Counted from the stretch's first letter, positions 25,901 to 34,502 are shown. The stretch is DNA of 64,000 nucleotides from Phytohabitans sp037414955 (GCA_037414955.1 JBBEWH010000017.1:95069-159068), one strand, 5' to 3'. Translations and numbers: made by a program. Notes: generated by a model from the letters alone, not told the origin.

Positions 25901-28419
25901 GAGGGGGCGAAGCGTCCGATGGTGAATTGGCCCTTGCCGGCACAGGCAAGGTAGACGGTGTTCCAGGAGCAGCTCCACGGCCGGATGTCGTACAGCTGCC
26001 CCATCTCGACCACCTTTTCGCTGCCCGCGTGCAGTCCCGCGATGCTGTAGTCGCCGAGAAACTCGGAGGCGGACCCGAATACGAGCACGTTCCCGCCGTC
26101 GATCCGGCCCGCCGCGCCAGGTCGGTCCAGCAGTTTCTCGCCCTTGTCGTCGAAGACCCGGATGCCGCCCTCGGAGCTGTCGACGTACGCCACCGTCTGA
26201 TCACCGAAGTGGACGAGGCGGTCGGCCTCGGGCGCGGGGGCGTGCCACAGATCGCCGCCCTTCTCCAGGTCGACCGCGACCACCTCGGTGGACTCGCTCT
26301 CGGCGAGCACGCTGTCCAGCAGGCACAGCCGCTGCTCGCCGCACATCGCGATCAGGTCGAGCTTGCGGTCGGCGTTGGCCGAGGTGTACAGGTTCACCGG
26401 CTCACCCATCGACGACAGGTCGTACGCGGACAGCCGGTAACCGTTCTGGTCGTCGCTGCCCACGATCAGCCGGCCGTGGTACGCCATCACCTCGTCGTCC
26501 GGGTCGGCCACGTTGCCCCGCGTCTTCAGGACCTTGCCGGTCACGGCGTCGATCACCCGCGCCGAACGGTCCGCACCGATCTGCACGAGCCGCGGCTCGT
26601 CGTCGGTCAGCTGGGCGAACGGCGTACCGTACAAATTGGACGGACCGGATACATCGTCCACAGTGCGCGCCTGGTAGACGGCGCTCTCCTTGTTGCCCGG
26701 ATTGGGCAGCGTCCACCGCTGCTCGCCGCTGTCCAGATCGAGCCCGACGAGGCGGTGCTCGGTCTGATCCGCGATGACAAACGTGTCCTCCACCGCGAAG
26801 GTGCGGTCGGCGCCGGTGATCCGGTTCTTCCAGAGCTCGTCGCCGGTATCCGGATCGAAGGCGTAGACGTGGTAATACTCCGAAGTGGACGCGTTGTACT
26901 CGTAGGCGAGCAGGGCGTCCGGGAGCGGCGTGATCCATCCCCACCGCTCGGACGTGGCACTGGACTTCTGAATCCAGCGCGGCTTCGTGGCGGGTGGGTC
27001 GATCGCGATGATCTCGAGGTGGTCGTCCTCCGTGGCGTAGGCCAGATAGGCATGATCGCCATGGAACCCGGTCCACGCGTAGGTCGGCTCTTCCTCGATG
27101 TCCACCTGGTACAGATCCGCCACCGGGCTCTCGAAGTCGATGGCGGGGTACCCGTCACGGGTGATGTAGAGCGTCGCGGCCGTGACGATGCCGACCAGGG
27201 CGACCACCGCGGCCGCCAGCCAGATCATCGGCCGGCGCGGCGGCCGCTTCCGGCCCAGCGGCGCCACCGGCGCCGGAGGTGCCGGGGGTGCCGGGGGTGC
27301 CGAGGGCGGGCCCGAGGCGGCCAGCCCGGTCAGCGCGCCCTCCGCCACCGGCAGCTCCGGCTGCTCCAGCACGGTCGGCGCGATGCCCAGCTCCGCATGC
27401 AGCAGGCGGGCCACCAGGGGCACCCGCGACGAGCCGCCGACGAGGAACAGCCCGGCGAGCTGGTCGGGGCGCAGCCCGCAGCGACCGATCACCGCGCCCG
27501 CCTCGACGACGCCCCGGCGCAGCAGCGGGGTGATGGCCCGCTCCAGCTCCTCCCGGGTCAGGTGGACGGCCTGCTCGATGCCGGGCACCGCCACTGGGGC
27601 GGCCGCGGCCCGGGACAGCATCTCCTTCGCGCCGCGGATCTCGTCCCAGAGCTGCCGGCGGTTGCGCCACTGCTCGGCCGTGGCCGGCGCCTCGAGCGCC
27701 CGCCACGCCGCGGGATGCGCGGGGGCCAGCAGCCGGCCCAGATGCTCGACGAGCGCGGCATCGAGGTCCAGGCCACCCAGCTCGGCGACGCCGCCGGAGC
27801 CGATCACCGTGAACCCGGCTGGCTCGCCATCGTTACGGACCACCGCGATATCGAGCGTGCCGCCGCCGAAGTCGAAGACCGCGAGGGCCGCGCCCACCGG
27901 TACCGGCCGGCGCAGGACGTCGGCGAAGTAGCGCGCGGCGGCCACCGGCTCCGCGACCAGGCGGGTGCCGCCGTGCGCGACGCCGGTCGGCGGCCAGCCG
28001 GCCCGCACGACCGCTGTCGCCAGCACCTCGCGCCGGCGCGCGCCCCATGCCGCCGGGTAGGTCAGCACCGCCGGCGGCAGGAAGCCGACCGCCTCCACCG
28101 CCGCCCGCGCCACGCCACCCAGCACGGCCGCCAGCAGATCGGCGGTCGGCACCTCGCGGTCGCCGAGCAGCACGCCGGACTCGTCGACGCGGCGCTTCGG
28201 GTTCGGCTCGTACCGGGCCGGGTCGGCGCGGCCCAGCCGCTGCGCGTCCCGGCCCGCGTGCAGCCGGCCGGCACCGTCGAGGTAGGCGGCCGACGGCAGG
28301 GTCGGCTGGCCGTCGAAGAGCAGCGGCCGGGTGCGCCCGTCCGGCCAGCGCAGCACCGCCACCGTGTTCGACGTGCCGAGGTCCACGGCGAGCGCGTAAC
28401 CGCCGTCCTGCTCCGCCAT
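25897..28419 (-). CDS. Hsp70-like ATPase fused to a membrane helix and extracellular beta-propeller
   Basis: An 840-residue fusion. Residues 1 to about 365 form an actin-like Hsp70 nucleotide-binding domain: phosphate-1 motif VDLGTSNT (12-19), phosphate-2 FDFGGGTLDIAVV (182-194) and adenosine motif LVGGSSRVPLV (326-336). The Hsp70 peptide-binding domain is absent. Instead a Pro/Ala linker (370-388) and a basic patch (GRKRPPRRP) precede one membrane helix (399-419). Residues 425-840 form a PQQ-type beta-propeller with repeated blades (YHVYAFDPDTGDELWKN, LVGLDLDSGEQRWTLPN). The ATPase should be inside the cell and the propeller outside. The layout recalls transmembrane sensors, but the function is unknown. 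The stop lies in palindrome copy 6. Confidence 0.85.
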   Translation of the reverse strand: MAEQDGGYALAVDLGTSNTVAVLRWPDGRTRPLLFDGQPTLPSAAYLDGAGRLHAGRDAQRLGRADPARYEPNPKRRVDESGVLLGDREVPTADLLAAVLGGVARAAVEAVGFLPPAVLTYPAAWGARRREVLATAVVRAGWPPTGVAHGGTRLVAEPVAAARYFADVLRRPVPVGAALAVFDFGGGTLDIAVVRNDGEPAGFTVIGSGGVAELGGLDLDAALVEHLGRLLAPAHPAAWRALEAPATAEQWRNRRQLWDEIRGAKEMLSRAAAAPVAVPGIEQAVHLTREELERAITPLLRRGVVEAGAVIGRCGLRPDQLAGLFLVGGSSRVPLVARLLHAELGIAPTVLEQPELPVAEGALTGLAASGPPSAPPAPPAPPAPVAPLGRKRPPRRPMIWLAAAVVALVGIVTAATLYITRDGYPAIDFESPVADLYQVDIEEEPTYAWTGFHGDHAYLAYATEDDHLEIIAIDPPATKPRWIQKSSATSERWGWITPLPDALLAYEYNASTSEYYHVYAFDPDTGDELWKNRITGADRTFAVEDTFVIADQTEHRLVGLDLDSGEQRWTLPNPGNKESAVYQARTVDDVSGPSNLYGTPFAQLTDDEPRLVQIGADRSARVIDAVTGKVLKTRGNVADPDDEVMAYHGRLIVGSDDQNGYRLSAYDLSSMGEPVNLYTSANADRKLDLIAMCGEQRLCLLDSVLAESESTEVVAVDLEKGGDLWHAPAPEADRLVHFGDQTVAYVDSSEGGIRVFDDKGEKLLDRPGAAGRIDGGNVLVFGSASEFLGDYSIAGLHAGSEKVVEMGQLYDIRPWSCSWNTVYLACAGKGQFTIGRFAPS

Positions 28420-28509
28420 CGCCAGTTCCTCCCGGGTCGAGGGATACCCGGCCCGGATCTTACGAGGTCAGCGCATGTCCACTGCTTCCGCGCTCCCTCC
28501 CGCCTTGCG

Positions 28510-28654
28510 CCAAGAGGGCAGCCCTGTGGGGCGTGAATTCCGAAGAGGGCTCCCCTATACCCGCCTGGGCGGGTATAGGGCTCCCCTGTTCAGAACGCCG
28601 CCCCAAGAGGGCTGCCCTCTTGGGGCGGGAAACCCCACAGGGCTGCCCTCTTGG
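28510..28654. repeat. nested inverted-repeat block, family C
   Basis: Outer perfect 22-bp inverted repeats (28510-28531 and 28633-28654; CCAAGAGGGCAGCCCTGTGG...) enclose two further perfect hairpins. One is CCCTATACCCGCC/GGCGGGTATAGGG (28553-28580, 2-nt loop). The other is GCCCCAAGAGGG/CCCTCTTGGGGC (28600-28626, 3-nt loop). The whole block fills the gap between the Hsp70-fusion promoter side and the rlmB 3' end. Confidence 0.75.
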
Positions 28655-28684
28655 GAAAGGGATGAAGCGGGCGTTTCGGGGTGG

Positions 28685-29794
28685 TCAGGCGGAACGGCGG
28701 CGGGTGATTTCGGCGAGGGTGACGGCGGCGGCCACGCTCGCGTTGAGCGACTCGACCGTCGAGGCCATCGGGATGCTCGCGCGCAGATCGCAGGTCTCGC
28801 CCACCAGGCGGGACAGGCCGCGCCCCTCGGACCCCACCACGACCACCAGCGGGCCGACGGCCGCCTCCAGCTGGTACAGGTTGGTCTCGCCGTCGGCGTC
28901 GAGCCCGACCACGACGAAGCCCTCACGCTGGCAGGTCTTCAACGCCCGCGTCAGGTTGGTGACCTGCGCCACCGGCAGGCGGGCGGCCGCACCGGCGCTG
29001 GTGCGCCACGCGGTGGGCGTCACGCCCGCCGCACGCCGCTCGGACAGGAAGACGCCCTGCGCGCCGAAGGCCGCCGCCGACCGGATCACCGCACCGAGGT
29101 TGCGCGGATCGGTCACGCCGTCGAGCGCCACCAGCAGCGGCGTCGGGTGTTCGACGGCCGCGGCGAGCAGGTCGTCGAACGGCTCGTAGGCGAACGGGGG
29201 CACCTGCAGGCCGACGCCCTGATGCAGCACGCCGCCGGTCATGCGGTCGAGCTCGGCGCGGGAGATCTCCAGGATCGGGATGCCCCGGTCGGCCGCGGTG
29301 CGGACCAGCTCGTTGACCCGGTCGTCGATATCGATGCCGTGCGCGACGTAGAGCGCGGTCGCCGGTATCTGCGCGCGCAGCGCCTCGACCACCGGGTTGC
29401 GCCCGACGAGCAGCTCGGGGGCGTCCTTGGGGGGCGTCGAACGGCGCCCCGGGGCGACCTTCGGGCCGGACCTGCCGCCGCCCTTGCCCATGCCCTTGGC
29501 GGGCTTCGCGCCGCCGGTGCCGCCGCGGCCCCAGGTGGTGTTCTTGGTGCCGGGCTGGCCCACCTTCGGCGCGCGACCCTCGGCCGCCGCCGCCTTGCGC
29601 TCCTTCTGCTGCTTCCAGGCGGTGCGCTTGGGCAGATCCTCCGTGCCGGAGTAGCCCTTGTGCCATGGGCGCTCGTCGGCGGGCAGGGTGCGGCCCTTGC
29701 CGGCGAGGCCGGCGCGGTTCTTGCCGCCAGAACCGACGGTTGCGCCCTTCTTCGAGGTGACGCGCTTGTTACGGCGCTGCGAGTTACCGGGCAT
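28685..29794 (-). CDS. rlmB: 23S rRNA (guanosine-2'-O-)-methyltransferase RlmB, TrmH family
   Basis: A 369-residue SPOUT methyltransferase from ATG 29794. It overlaps the cysS stop by 11 bp. The first 125 or so residues are a Lys/Arg/Gly-rich extension (PGNSQRRNKRVTSKKGATVG and similar), usual in actinobacterial members and probably RNA-binding. The substrate-binding domain starts LLVGRNPVVEALRA. The three TrmH motifs follow: LDGVTDPRNLGAVIRSA, VVVVGSEGRGLSRLV and IPMASTVESLNASVAA. It methylates a ribose of 23S rRNA. The cysS-rlmB pairing is conserved in actinobacteria. Confidence 0.93.
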   Translation of the reverse strand: MPGNSQRRNKRVTSKKGATVGSGGKNRAGLAGKGRTLPADERPWHKGYSGTEDLPKRTAWKQQKERKAAAAEGRAPKVGQPGTKNTTWGRGGTGGAKPAKGMGKGGGRSGPKVAPGRRSTPPKDAPELLVGRNPVVEALRAQIPATALYVAHGIDIDDRVNELVRTAADRGIPILEISRAELDRMTGGVLHQGVGLQVPPFAYEPFDDLLAAAVEHPTPLLVALDGVTDPRNLGAVIRSAAAFGAQGVFLSERRAAGVTPTAWRTSAGAAARLPVAQVTNLTRALKTCQREGFVVVGLDADGETNLYQLEAAVGPLVVVVGSEGRGLSRLVGETCDLRASIPMASTVESLNASVAAAVTLAEITRRRSA

Positions 29795-31199
29795 CATCAA
29801 CCGTCCATCGGGGACCAGAGGGGGTGTCTTCAATGTGGATCCCGGCGCGCTTGAGCTGATCGCGGACCGCGTCGGCAGCCGCCCAGTCCTTGCGGGCCCG
29901 GGCCTGCGCCCGCTGCTCCAGCGCGAGCGCCACCAGCGCGTCCACGACCGGGCGCAGTTCGTCGCCGCGGTCGCCGCCGTGCCAGACCGGGTCGAGCGGG
30001 TCGAGGCCGAAGAGGGTCAGCATCGCCCGGACGCCACCGAGCGCGCTCCGCACCGCGTCGTCGTCGCCGCCGGCGAGCGCGGTGTTGCCCTCCCGCACGA
30101 CCTCTTGCAGGCTGGCCATCGCGGCCGACGTGTTGAGGTCGTCGTTCATCGCCGCGACGAAGTCGCCGGGGAGCGAGCCGGGCGGCACCGCGCCGACCCG
30201 CTCGATCGCCCGCTGCACGAAGCCCTCGATGCGGCGGTAGGCCACCGCCTTCTCCCGGAGCGTCTCGTCCGCGTAGTCGATGCGCGACCGGTAGTGCGGC
30301 TCAACGAGGTAGTAGCGCAGCTCGACCGGGCGGACGCCGAGCGCGGCCACGTGATCGAGGTCGATCACGTTGCCCAGCGACTTGCTCATCTTGGCTTCGC
30401 CGAGGTTGAGCAGGGCGTGATGCACCCAGAACCGCGCGAACGGCAGCCCGGCGGCGCGGGACTGGGCGACCTCGTTCTCGTGGTGCGGGAACGTCAGGTC
30501 GAGCCCGCCGCCGTGGATGTCGAACTCGGCGCCCAGGTAGCGCCAGCACATCGCGGAGCACTCGATGTGCCAGCCGGGCCGGCCCCGACCCCACGGCGAC
30601 GGCCAGGTGGCGTCGTCCGGCTCGTCGGGCTTGGCGCCCTTCCACAGGGCGAAGTCGTTGGCGCAGCGTTTGGCCCGCACGGGACCGTCGTCGGGCGCCT
30701 GCATGGCGTCCGGCGTCTGGCCGGACAGCGCGCCGTAGGCCGGGTAGGAGCGCACGTCGAAATAGACGTCGCCGGAGCCGTCCGACGCCGGATAGGCGTG
30801 GCCGCGCTCGATCAGCGTCTTGATCAGCTCGTGCATCTCCGGGACATGCCCGGTGGCGCGCGGCTCATACGTCGGTGGCAGCACATTGAGCGACCGGTAG
30901 GCCGCGCCGAGGACCAACTCGTTCGCATACGCGATCGACCAGAACGGGCGACCCTGCTCGGCCGACTTGGCCAGCACCTTGTCGTCGACGTCGGTGATGT
31001 TGCGGATGAACGTCACGTCGTGGCCGGTGTGCGCGAACCACCGGCGCAGCACGTCGTAGTTGACGCCGGAGCGCAGGTGGCCGATGTGCGGCGCGGACTG
31101 CACGGTGAGACCACACAGGTAGATCCCGACCCGGCCGGCCTCCCGCGGGACGAAATCCCGCACCGATCTGGTCGCGGTGTCATACAAGCGCAGCGTCAC
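29784..31199 (-). CDS. cysS: cysteinyl-tRNA synthetase
   Basis: A 471-residue class I synthetase. It carries the HIGH box (SAPHIGHLRSGVNYDVLRRW), RNITDVDDKVL, zinc ligands (LCGL near residue 30, then CSAMCWRYLG and HHENEVAQS) and the KMSKS loop (EAKMSKSLGNVIDLD). The C-terminal DALR-like helical domain is complete. The length is normal for CysS. In most actinobacteria cysS follows ispF directly; here the nearest ispF is 23.7 kb away. It charges tRNA-Cys in the cytoplasm. Confidence 0.95.
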   Translation of the reverse strand: MTLRLYDTATRSVRDFVPREAGRVGIYLCGLTVQSAPHIGHLRSGVNYDVLRRWFAHTGHDVTFIRNITDVDDKVLAKSAEQGRPFWSIAYANELVLGAAYRSLNVLPPTYEPRATGHVPEMHELIKTLIERGHAYPASDGSGDVYFDVRSYPAYGALSGQTPDAMQAPDDGPVRAKRCANDFALWKGAKPDEPDDATWPSPWGRGRPGWHIECSAMCWRYLGAEFDIHGGGLDLTFPHHENEVAQSRAAGLPFARFWVHHALLNLGEAKMSKSLGNVIDLDHVAALGVRPVELRYYLVEPHYRSRIDYADETLREKAVAYRRIEGFVQRAIERVGAVPPGSLPGDFVAAMNDDLNTSAAMASLQEVVREGNTALAGGDDDAVRSALGGVRAMLTLFGLDPLDPVWHGGDRGDELRPVVDALVALALEQRAQARARKDWAAADAVRDQLKRAGIHIEDTPSGPRWTVDDAR

Positions 31200-31235
31200 C
31201 AGGCAAGGGTACCGTTGCCCGGTGACCCGCGCGGG

Positions 31236-32600
31236 TCACCGGTAGCTGATGTCGGGTGTCGCGTATACGCAATGGGCGCCGTCCGCCCCACTGCCGATCT
31301 TCGTCGGCTCGCCGCTCGTGACGCCCTCGTACTTCTCGCAGACCACCATGTTCTTGGCACCCACGATCGTGATACCCGAGAACCGGGCGGTGTCGCCGTA
31401 ATTCGCATTGATGCCGGCCAACGCCTTACCGGGCGCGGTGGCGGTGATGTTCTGGAGCACCACGTGCCGCTTCAGCTGTGTCGAGCAGTTGCCGCACGAG
31501 CGGTACAGCTTGCCGAAGTCCGCCACCTGGAAATTCCTCACGGTGAGCGTGCCGCCGCCGTTGTGCTGGAACACCTTGTCGGCGGCCGATTTCGCGCCGC
31601 CGCCGTCGACCAGATACCTGGCCGACGCGCCGCCCTTGAAGGTGGCGGCGTCCTCGCCCACGTCTTCCCACCACACGTTGGTCAATGTGCAGGAACCGAG
31701 GCAGTGCACGCCGTCCCCGGCCGGCGCGCCAATGATCACGTTTGACAGGACAGCGCCGTCGGCCAGCTCGAAGATCGGTTCCTGGCCCTCGCCCTGTCCG
31801 CCGTCCCCGACGCCCGAGTACCGCTTGAGGCCGCCGTCCAGGCCGGTCCTGGGTACCTCGATCGGGGCGTCGGCCCGCTCCTCGCCCGTCGCGGTGGGCC
31901 ACTTCGCGGCGACCGCCGGCGGTGGCGTCGCCGGCGGCGGCACGGTCGGTGTCGTGGGCGCCGGGGTGGTGGGCGACGCCGCGGGCAGCGCGCCGATCTC
32001 GGACACCGCGACGTCGTCGAAGTCCGCCGTCGCGTACCCGGTGGTCAAGCCGATCTGTCCGGAGGCGAACAGCGGGCTGCTGCCGGAGACCAGCGCCTTG
32101 CCGTCGACCGAGCCGCGCACGGTGGCGCCGGAGACCTCCAGCTTCAGCGTGTACCACGCGCCGTGCGTCACCGGCAGCGGAGCGCTCGACAGCACCTGGA
32201 GCGCACCACTCTTCAGCGCCTGGAGCTGCACCGTGCCGGCGCCGGTCAGCACCAGCCGGTACAGGCTGGTGGCGCTCTGCGCACGGGCGCCGATGCCGGT
32301 GAAGCCGGCCGCCTGCCCGAACCCGGTCGGCTTCACCCTGGCCTGGACCGCGTACGCCGTCCAGCTCTTCTCGCCGGCGAATACCCGCGCGGCCTCGCTC
32401 GCCAGCTTCGACTGCCGGAAGACCTGGTTGGCGCCGTCGGCGGCCACCGTCCAGCTGCCGCCCGACTTCGACCAGCCACCGCTGCCGTCGGAGAAGTCCG
32501 TGCTGAACGGCTCTCCCGCAAACGCGAGGGTCCCCACCGCGCCCATGATCCCGACCACGCCGACAACGGCGGTGGCCAGCAGCGCGCCCCGCTTCCTCAC
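31236..32600 (-). CDS. secreted pectate lyase (PL3) with N-terminal jelly-roll domain
   Basis: A 454-residue secreted enzyme from GTG 32600, with GGAGG 8 nt upstream. The signal peptide ends AFA near residue 28. A LamG-like domain of about 170 residues (FSDGSGGWSKSGGSWTV, YAVQARVKPTGFG, TADFDDVAVSE) closely parallels that of the PL1 enzyme at 9.4 kb. After a Thr/Pro linker the PL3 domain occupies about 245-454 (LSNVIIGAPAGDGVHCLGSC, TNVWWEDVGEDAATFKGG, DKVFQHNGGGTLTVRNFQV, LYRSCGNCSTQLKRHV). PL3 enzymes are calcium-dependent pectate lyases. It is divergent from an IclR regulator. Confidence 0.9.
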   Translation of the reverse strand: MRKRGALLATAVVGVVGIMGAVGTLAFAGEPFSTDFSDGSGGWSKSGGSWTVAADGANQVFRQSKLASEAARVFAGEKSWTAYAVQARVKPTGFGQAAGFTGIGARAQSATSLYRLVLTGAGTVQLQALKSGALQVLSSAPLPVTHGAWYTLKLEVSGATVRGSVDGKALVSGSSPLFASGQIGLTTGYATADFDDVAVSEIGALPAASPTTPAPTTPTVPPPATPPPAVAAKWPTATGEERADAPIEVPRTGLDGGLKRYSGVGDGGQGEGQEPIFELADGAVLSNVIIGAPAGDGVHCLGSCTLTNVWWEDVGEDAATFKGGASARYLVDGGGAKSAADKVFQHNGGGTLTVRNFQVADFGKLYRSCGNCSTQLKRHVVLQNITATAPGKALAGINANYGDTARFSGITIVGAKNMVVCEKYEGVTSGEPTKIGSGADGAHCVYATPDISYR

Positions 32601-32776
32601 CTATGTACCTCCGTACCGCCCGCCTCCAGCGAGGTCTGTCCCCCATAGACCTCGCCTCAGCAGGGTCCGGCACAGGTTCAAGACATCAAAGGCCTTTCAT
32701 AGAGACTTAAGACAATGACAAGGGTCTGTCTGGCGCCGCCGGCCAGCGCCGCCGGCGGAGCCCTGGCTCGTACGCT
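32601..32776. promoter_or_regulatory. divergent promoter region between PL3 and IclR genes
   Basis: A 176-bp gap with transcription outward on both sides. The most visible element is TCAAAGGCCTTTCA (about 32686-32699) with a perfect 10-bp core AAAGGCCTTT at 32688-32697. It is a plausible operator for the adjacent IclR protein. Confidence 0.4.
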
Positions 32777-33430
32777 GTGCGCGTGACCGACAACGGGCGC
32801 CCGGCGGAGACCGCCCAGACCCTCGACCGCGGGCTGCGCCTGCTGCACCTGGTGGCCGACGCGCCGGACGGGCTGACGGTGAGCGAGGCGGCGGCCCGGC
32901 TCGGCGTGGGCCGGGCGGTGGTCTACCGGCTGGTGGGCGCGCTGGCCGAACACGGCATGGTGCGGCGCGACGGCCGGGGGCGGCTGCGGGTCGGCGCCGG
33001 CGTGCTGCGCCTGGCCAGGCGCGCCCAGCCGCTGCTCGCGGAGGCCACGCTGCCGGTGCTGCGCCGGCTCGCCGAGGGCGTCGGCGCCACCGCACACCTC
33101 ACCGTCGCCGAGGGTGACGAGGCGGTAGCGCTGGTCGTGGTGGAGCCGACCTGGACCGCCTTCCACGTGGCGTACCGGGCCGGGTCGCGCCACCCGCTGG
33201 CCCGCGGCGCGGCGGGCCGGGCGATCCTCGCGGGGCGGCGCGGCGACGACGCCCCGGTGACCACCAGCGGCGAACTGCAACCGGGCGCGCACGGCGTCGC
33301 CGTGCCGGTGCTCGGCGTGGAGGGTCTGGAGGCGAGCGTCGGCGTCATCGCGCTGACCTCGCTCGACCTGGCCAGCGTCGGCCCGCTCGTCCGCTCCGCG
33401 GCCGCCGCCATTACCGCCGCCCTCTCATGA
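32777..33430 (+). CDS. IclR-family transcriptional regulator
   Basis: A 217-residue regulator from GTG 32777; GTG 32783 is also possible. The N-terminal winged helix-turn-helix reads LDRGLRLLHLVADAPDGLTV, SEAAARLGVGRAVVYRLVG, LAEHGMVRRDGRGR. The C-terminal effector domain is shortened to about 125 residues compared with about 170 in typical IclR proteins (HLTVAEGDEAVALVVVEP, FHVAYRAGSRHPLARGAAGRA). It is divergent from the PL3 pectate lyase gene and probably controls it, possibly in response to a pectin breakdown product. The stop codon is the TGA of palindrome copy 7. Confidence 0.82.
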   Translation: MRVTDNGRPAETAQTLDRGLRLLHLVADAPDGLTVSEAAARLGVGRAVVYRLVGALAEHGMVRRDGRGRLRVGAGVLRLARRAQPLLAEATLPVLRRLAEGVGATAHLTVAEGDEAVALVVVEPTWTAFHVAYRAGSRHPLARGAAGRAILAGRRGDDAPVTTSGELQPGAHGVAVPVLGVEGLEASVGVIALTSLDLASVGPLVRSAAAAITAALS

Positions 33431-33480
33431 TCAAGGCGTCCTTCAAGTAGTTAGAACTACTTGAAGGACGCCTTGATCAT
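33427..33480. repeat. 54-bp palindrome, family A, copy 7
   Basis: Perfect 26-nt arms with centre AG. Relative to copies 1-3, one C-G pair has become A-T on both arms (CACGTAG to CAAGTAG), a true compensatory change. It supplies the IclR stop codon. Confidence 0.86.
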
Positions 33481-33527
33481 GGGGAGGCGGGGGCGGATGG
33501 TAGCGGATGCGGGTGGGGTGATCCCGG

Positions 33528-33572
33528 TTATCCACAGGGGGTTGTGGATCAGTCGCGGCGCGCTGTCCACAG
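33528..33572. promoter_or_regulatory. cluster of three DnaA-box-like sites
   Basis: TTATCCACA (33528-33536, perfect consensus), TTGTGGATC just after it on the opposite strand (one mismatch) and CTGTCCACA (33563-33571, one mismatch), all within 45 bp upstream of the DUF559-like gene. No origin-like AT-rich stretch is present, so this is a possible DnaA-binding regulatory cluster, not oriC. Confidence 0.45.
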
Positions 33573-33611
33573 GGGTTCTGATCTGGGGTACGGCGTTGCC
33601 AGGCTGCCAGT

Positions 33612-34502
33612 ATGACGACCACATCGACCCGACCCGCCGACCTGGAGTGGCGGGTGTTCCGGGGCAGCGAGGCGGTGCGCGACGGCCTCCTTACCCCACA
33701 CCAGCTGCGCAGCTCGGCGTGGTTGCACGTGCGCCACGACACCTACGCCGACGCCCGGATGACCCGCGACCACCGGCTGGCCTGCCAGGCGTTCCGGCTG
33801 CGGCTCCCGCCCCTCACCGTGTTCGCCGGCCCGTCGGCCGCCTACCTGCACGGCGTCGCGCACGCCGCCGACTTCGACGACGAGGTGCACGTCATCGTCC
33901 CGCCCTACATCCGGGTGGCGCATCAGCACGGTCTCCGGCCACACGCGCTCCTGCTGGAGGCCGCGGAGCGCGGCGAGACCGACGGCATGGCCACCACCAC
34001 GCCGCTGCGCACCGCGTGGGATTCCGCCCTCTGGCTGGAGCTGGGTGCGGCGGTCGCGATCGTCGACAGCCTCCTCGCGCTGGGGCGGGTCACCCGGGAT
34101 GAGCTCACCGCGCTGGCCGACCGGCGCCTCGGCCAGCCCTGGACGCGTCGGGCCCGGCGGGTCTTCGATCTGTCCGACGGGCGTGCCCGCTCGCCGGCCG
34201 AGTCACACCTGCGCATCGGGCTGATCACGGCCGGCCTGCCGCGGCCGCTCGTGCGCTACCCGGTCGAGCTGCCCGACGGCGGGGTCGCGCACCCGGCGCT
34301 GTCCTGGCCGAGGTTCCGGGTCGCCATCGAGCTCGAGGAGCGGGAGGCGTGCGACATCCACCTGATCGGCCGGGAGCGACGCGGGCGGCTGGCGTCCGCC
34401 GGCTGGACCGTGCTCCAGGTCGCCAGCCGGCGGTCGCAGCGCGACTTCGCCAGCGTCGTCCGGGAGATCCGGCCGACCCTCGTGTCACACGGTTGGCGCT
34501 GA
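33612..34502 (+). CDS. DUF559/Vsr-like endonuclease-fold protein with N-terminal wHTH region
   Basis: A 296-residue cytoplasmic protein. The N-terminal part (SEAVRDGLLTPHQLRSSAW, VRHDTYADARMTRDHRL) looks like the winged-helix region of actinobacterial AbiEi-like or DUF559 proteins, and TVFAGPSAAYLHGV is also typical. The C-terminal 100 residues have the Vsr-like layout SPAESHLRIGLITAGLPRPL, then VAHPALSWPRFRVAIELEE, IHLIGRERRGRLASAGWTVL. The usual catalytic Asp (in PxxDxxWP) appears replaced by His-Pro-Ala, so it may not cut DNA. These proteins are common and often orphan in Micromonosporaceae. The function is unknown. Confidence 0.65.
   Translation: MTTTSTRPADLEWRVFRGSEAVRDGLLTPHQLRSSAWLHVRHDTYADARMTRDHRLACQAFRLRLPPLTVFAGPSAAYLHGVAHAADFDDEVHVIVPPYIRVAHQHGLRPHALLLEAAERGETDGMATTTPLRTAWDSALWLELGAAVAIVDSLLALGRVTRDELTALADRRLGQPWTRRARRVFDLSDGRARSPAESHLRIGLITAGLPRPLVRYPVELPDGGVAHPALSWPRFRVAIELEEREACDIHLIGRERRGRLASAGWTVLQVASRRSQRDFASVVREIRPTLVSHGWR

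Noticed and set aside
33528..33572. Replication origin
   Set aside because: Three DnaA-like boxes only, no AT-rich unwinding region and no dnaA/dnaN genes nearby.
33612..34502. AbiEi antitoxin of a type IV toxin-antitoxin system
   Set aside because: No AbiEii-type nucleotidyltransferase toxin gene lies next to it and the C-terminus is Vsr/DUF559-like, so a toxin-antitoxin call is not supported.
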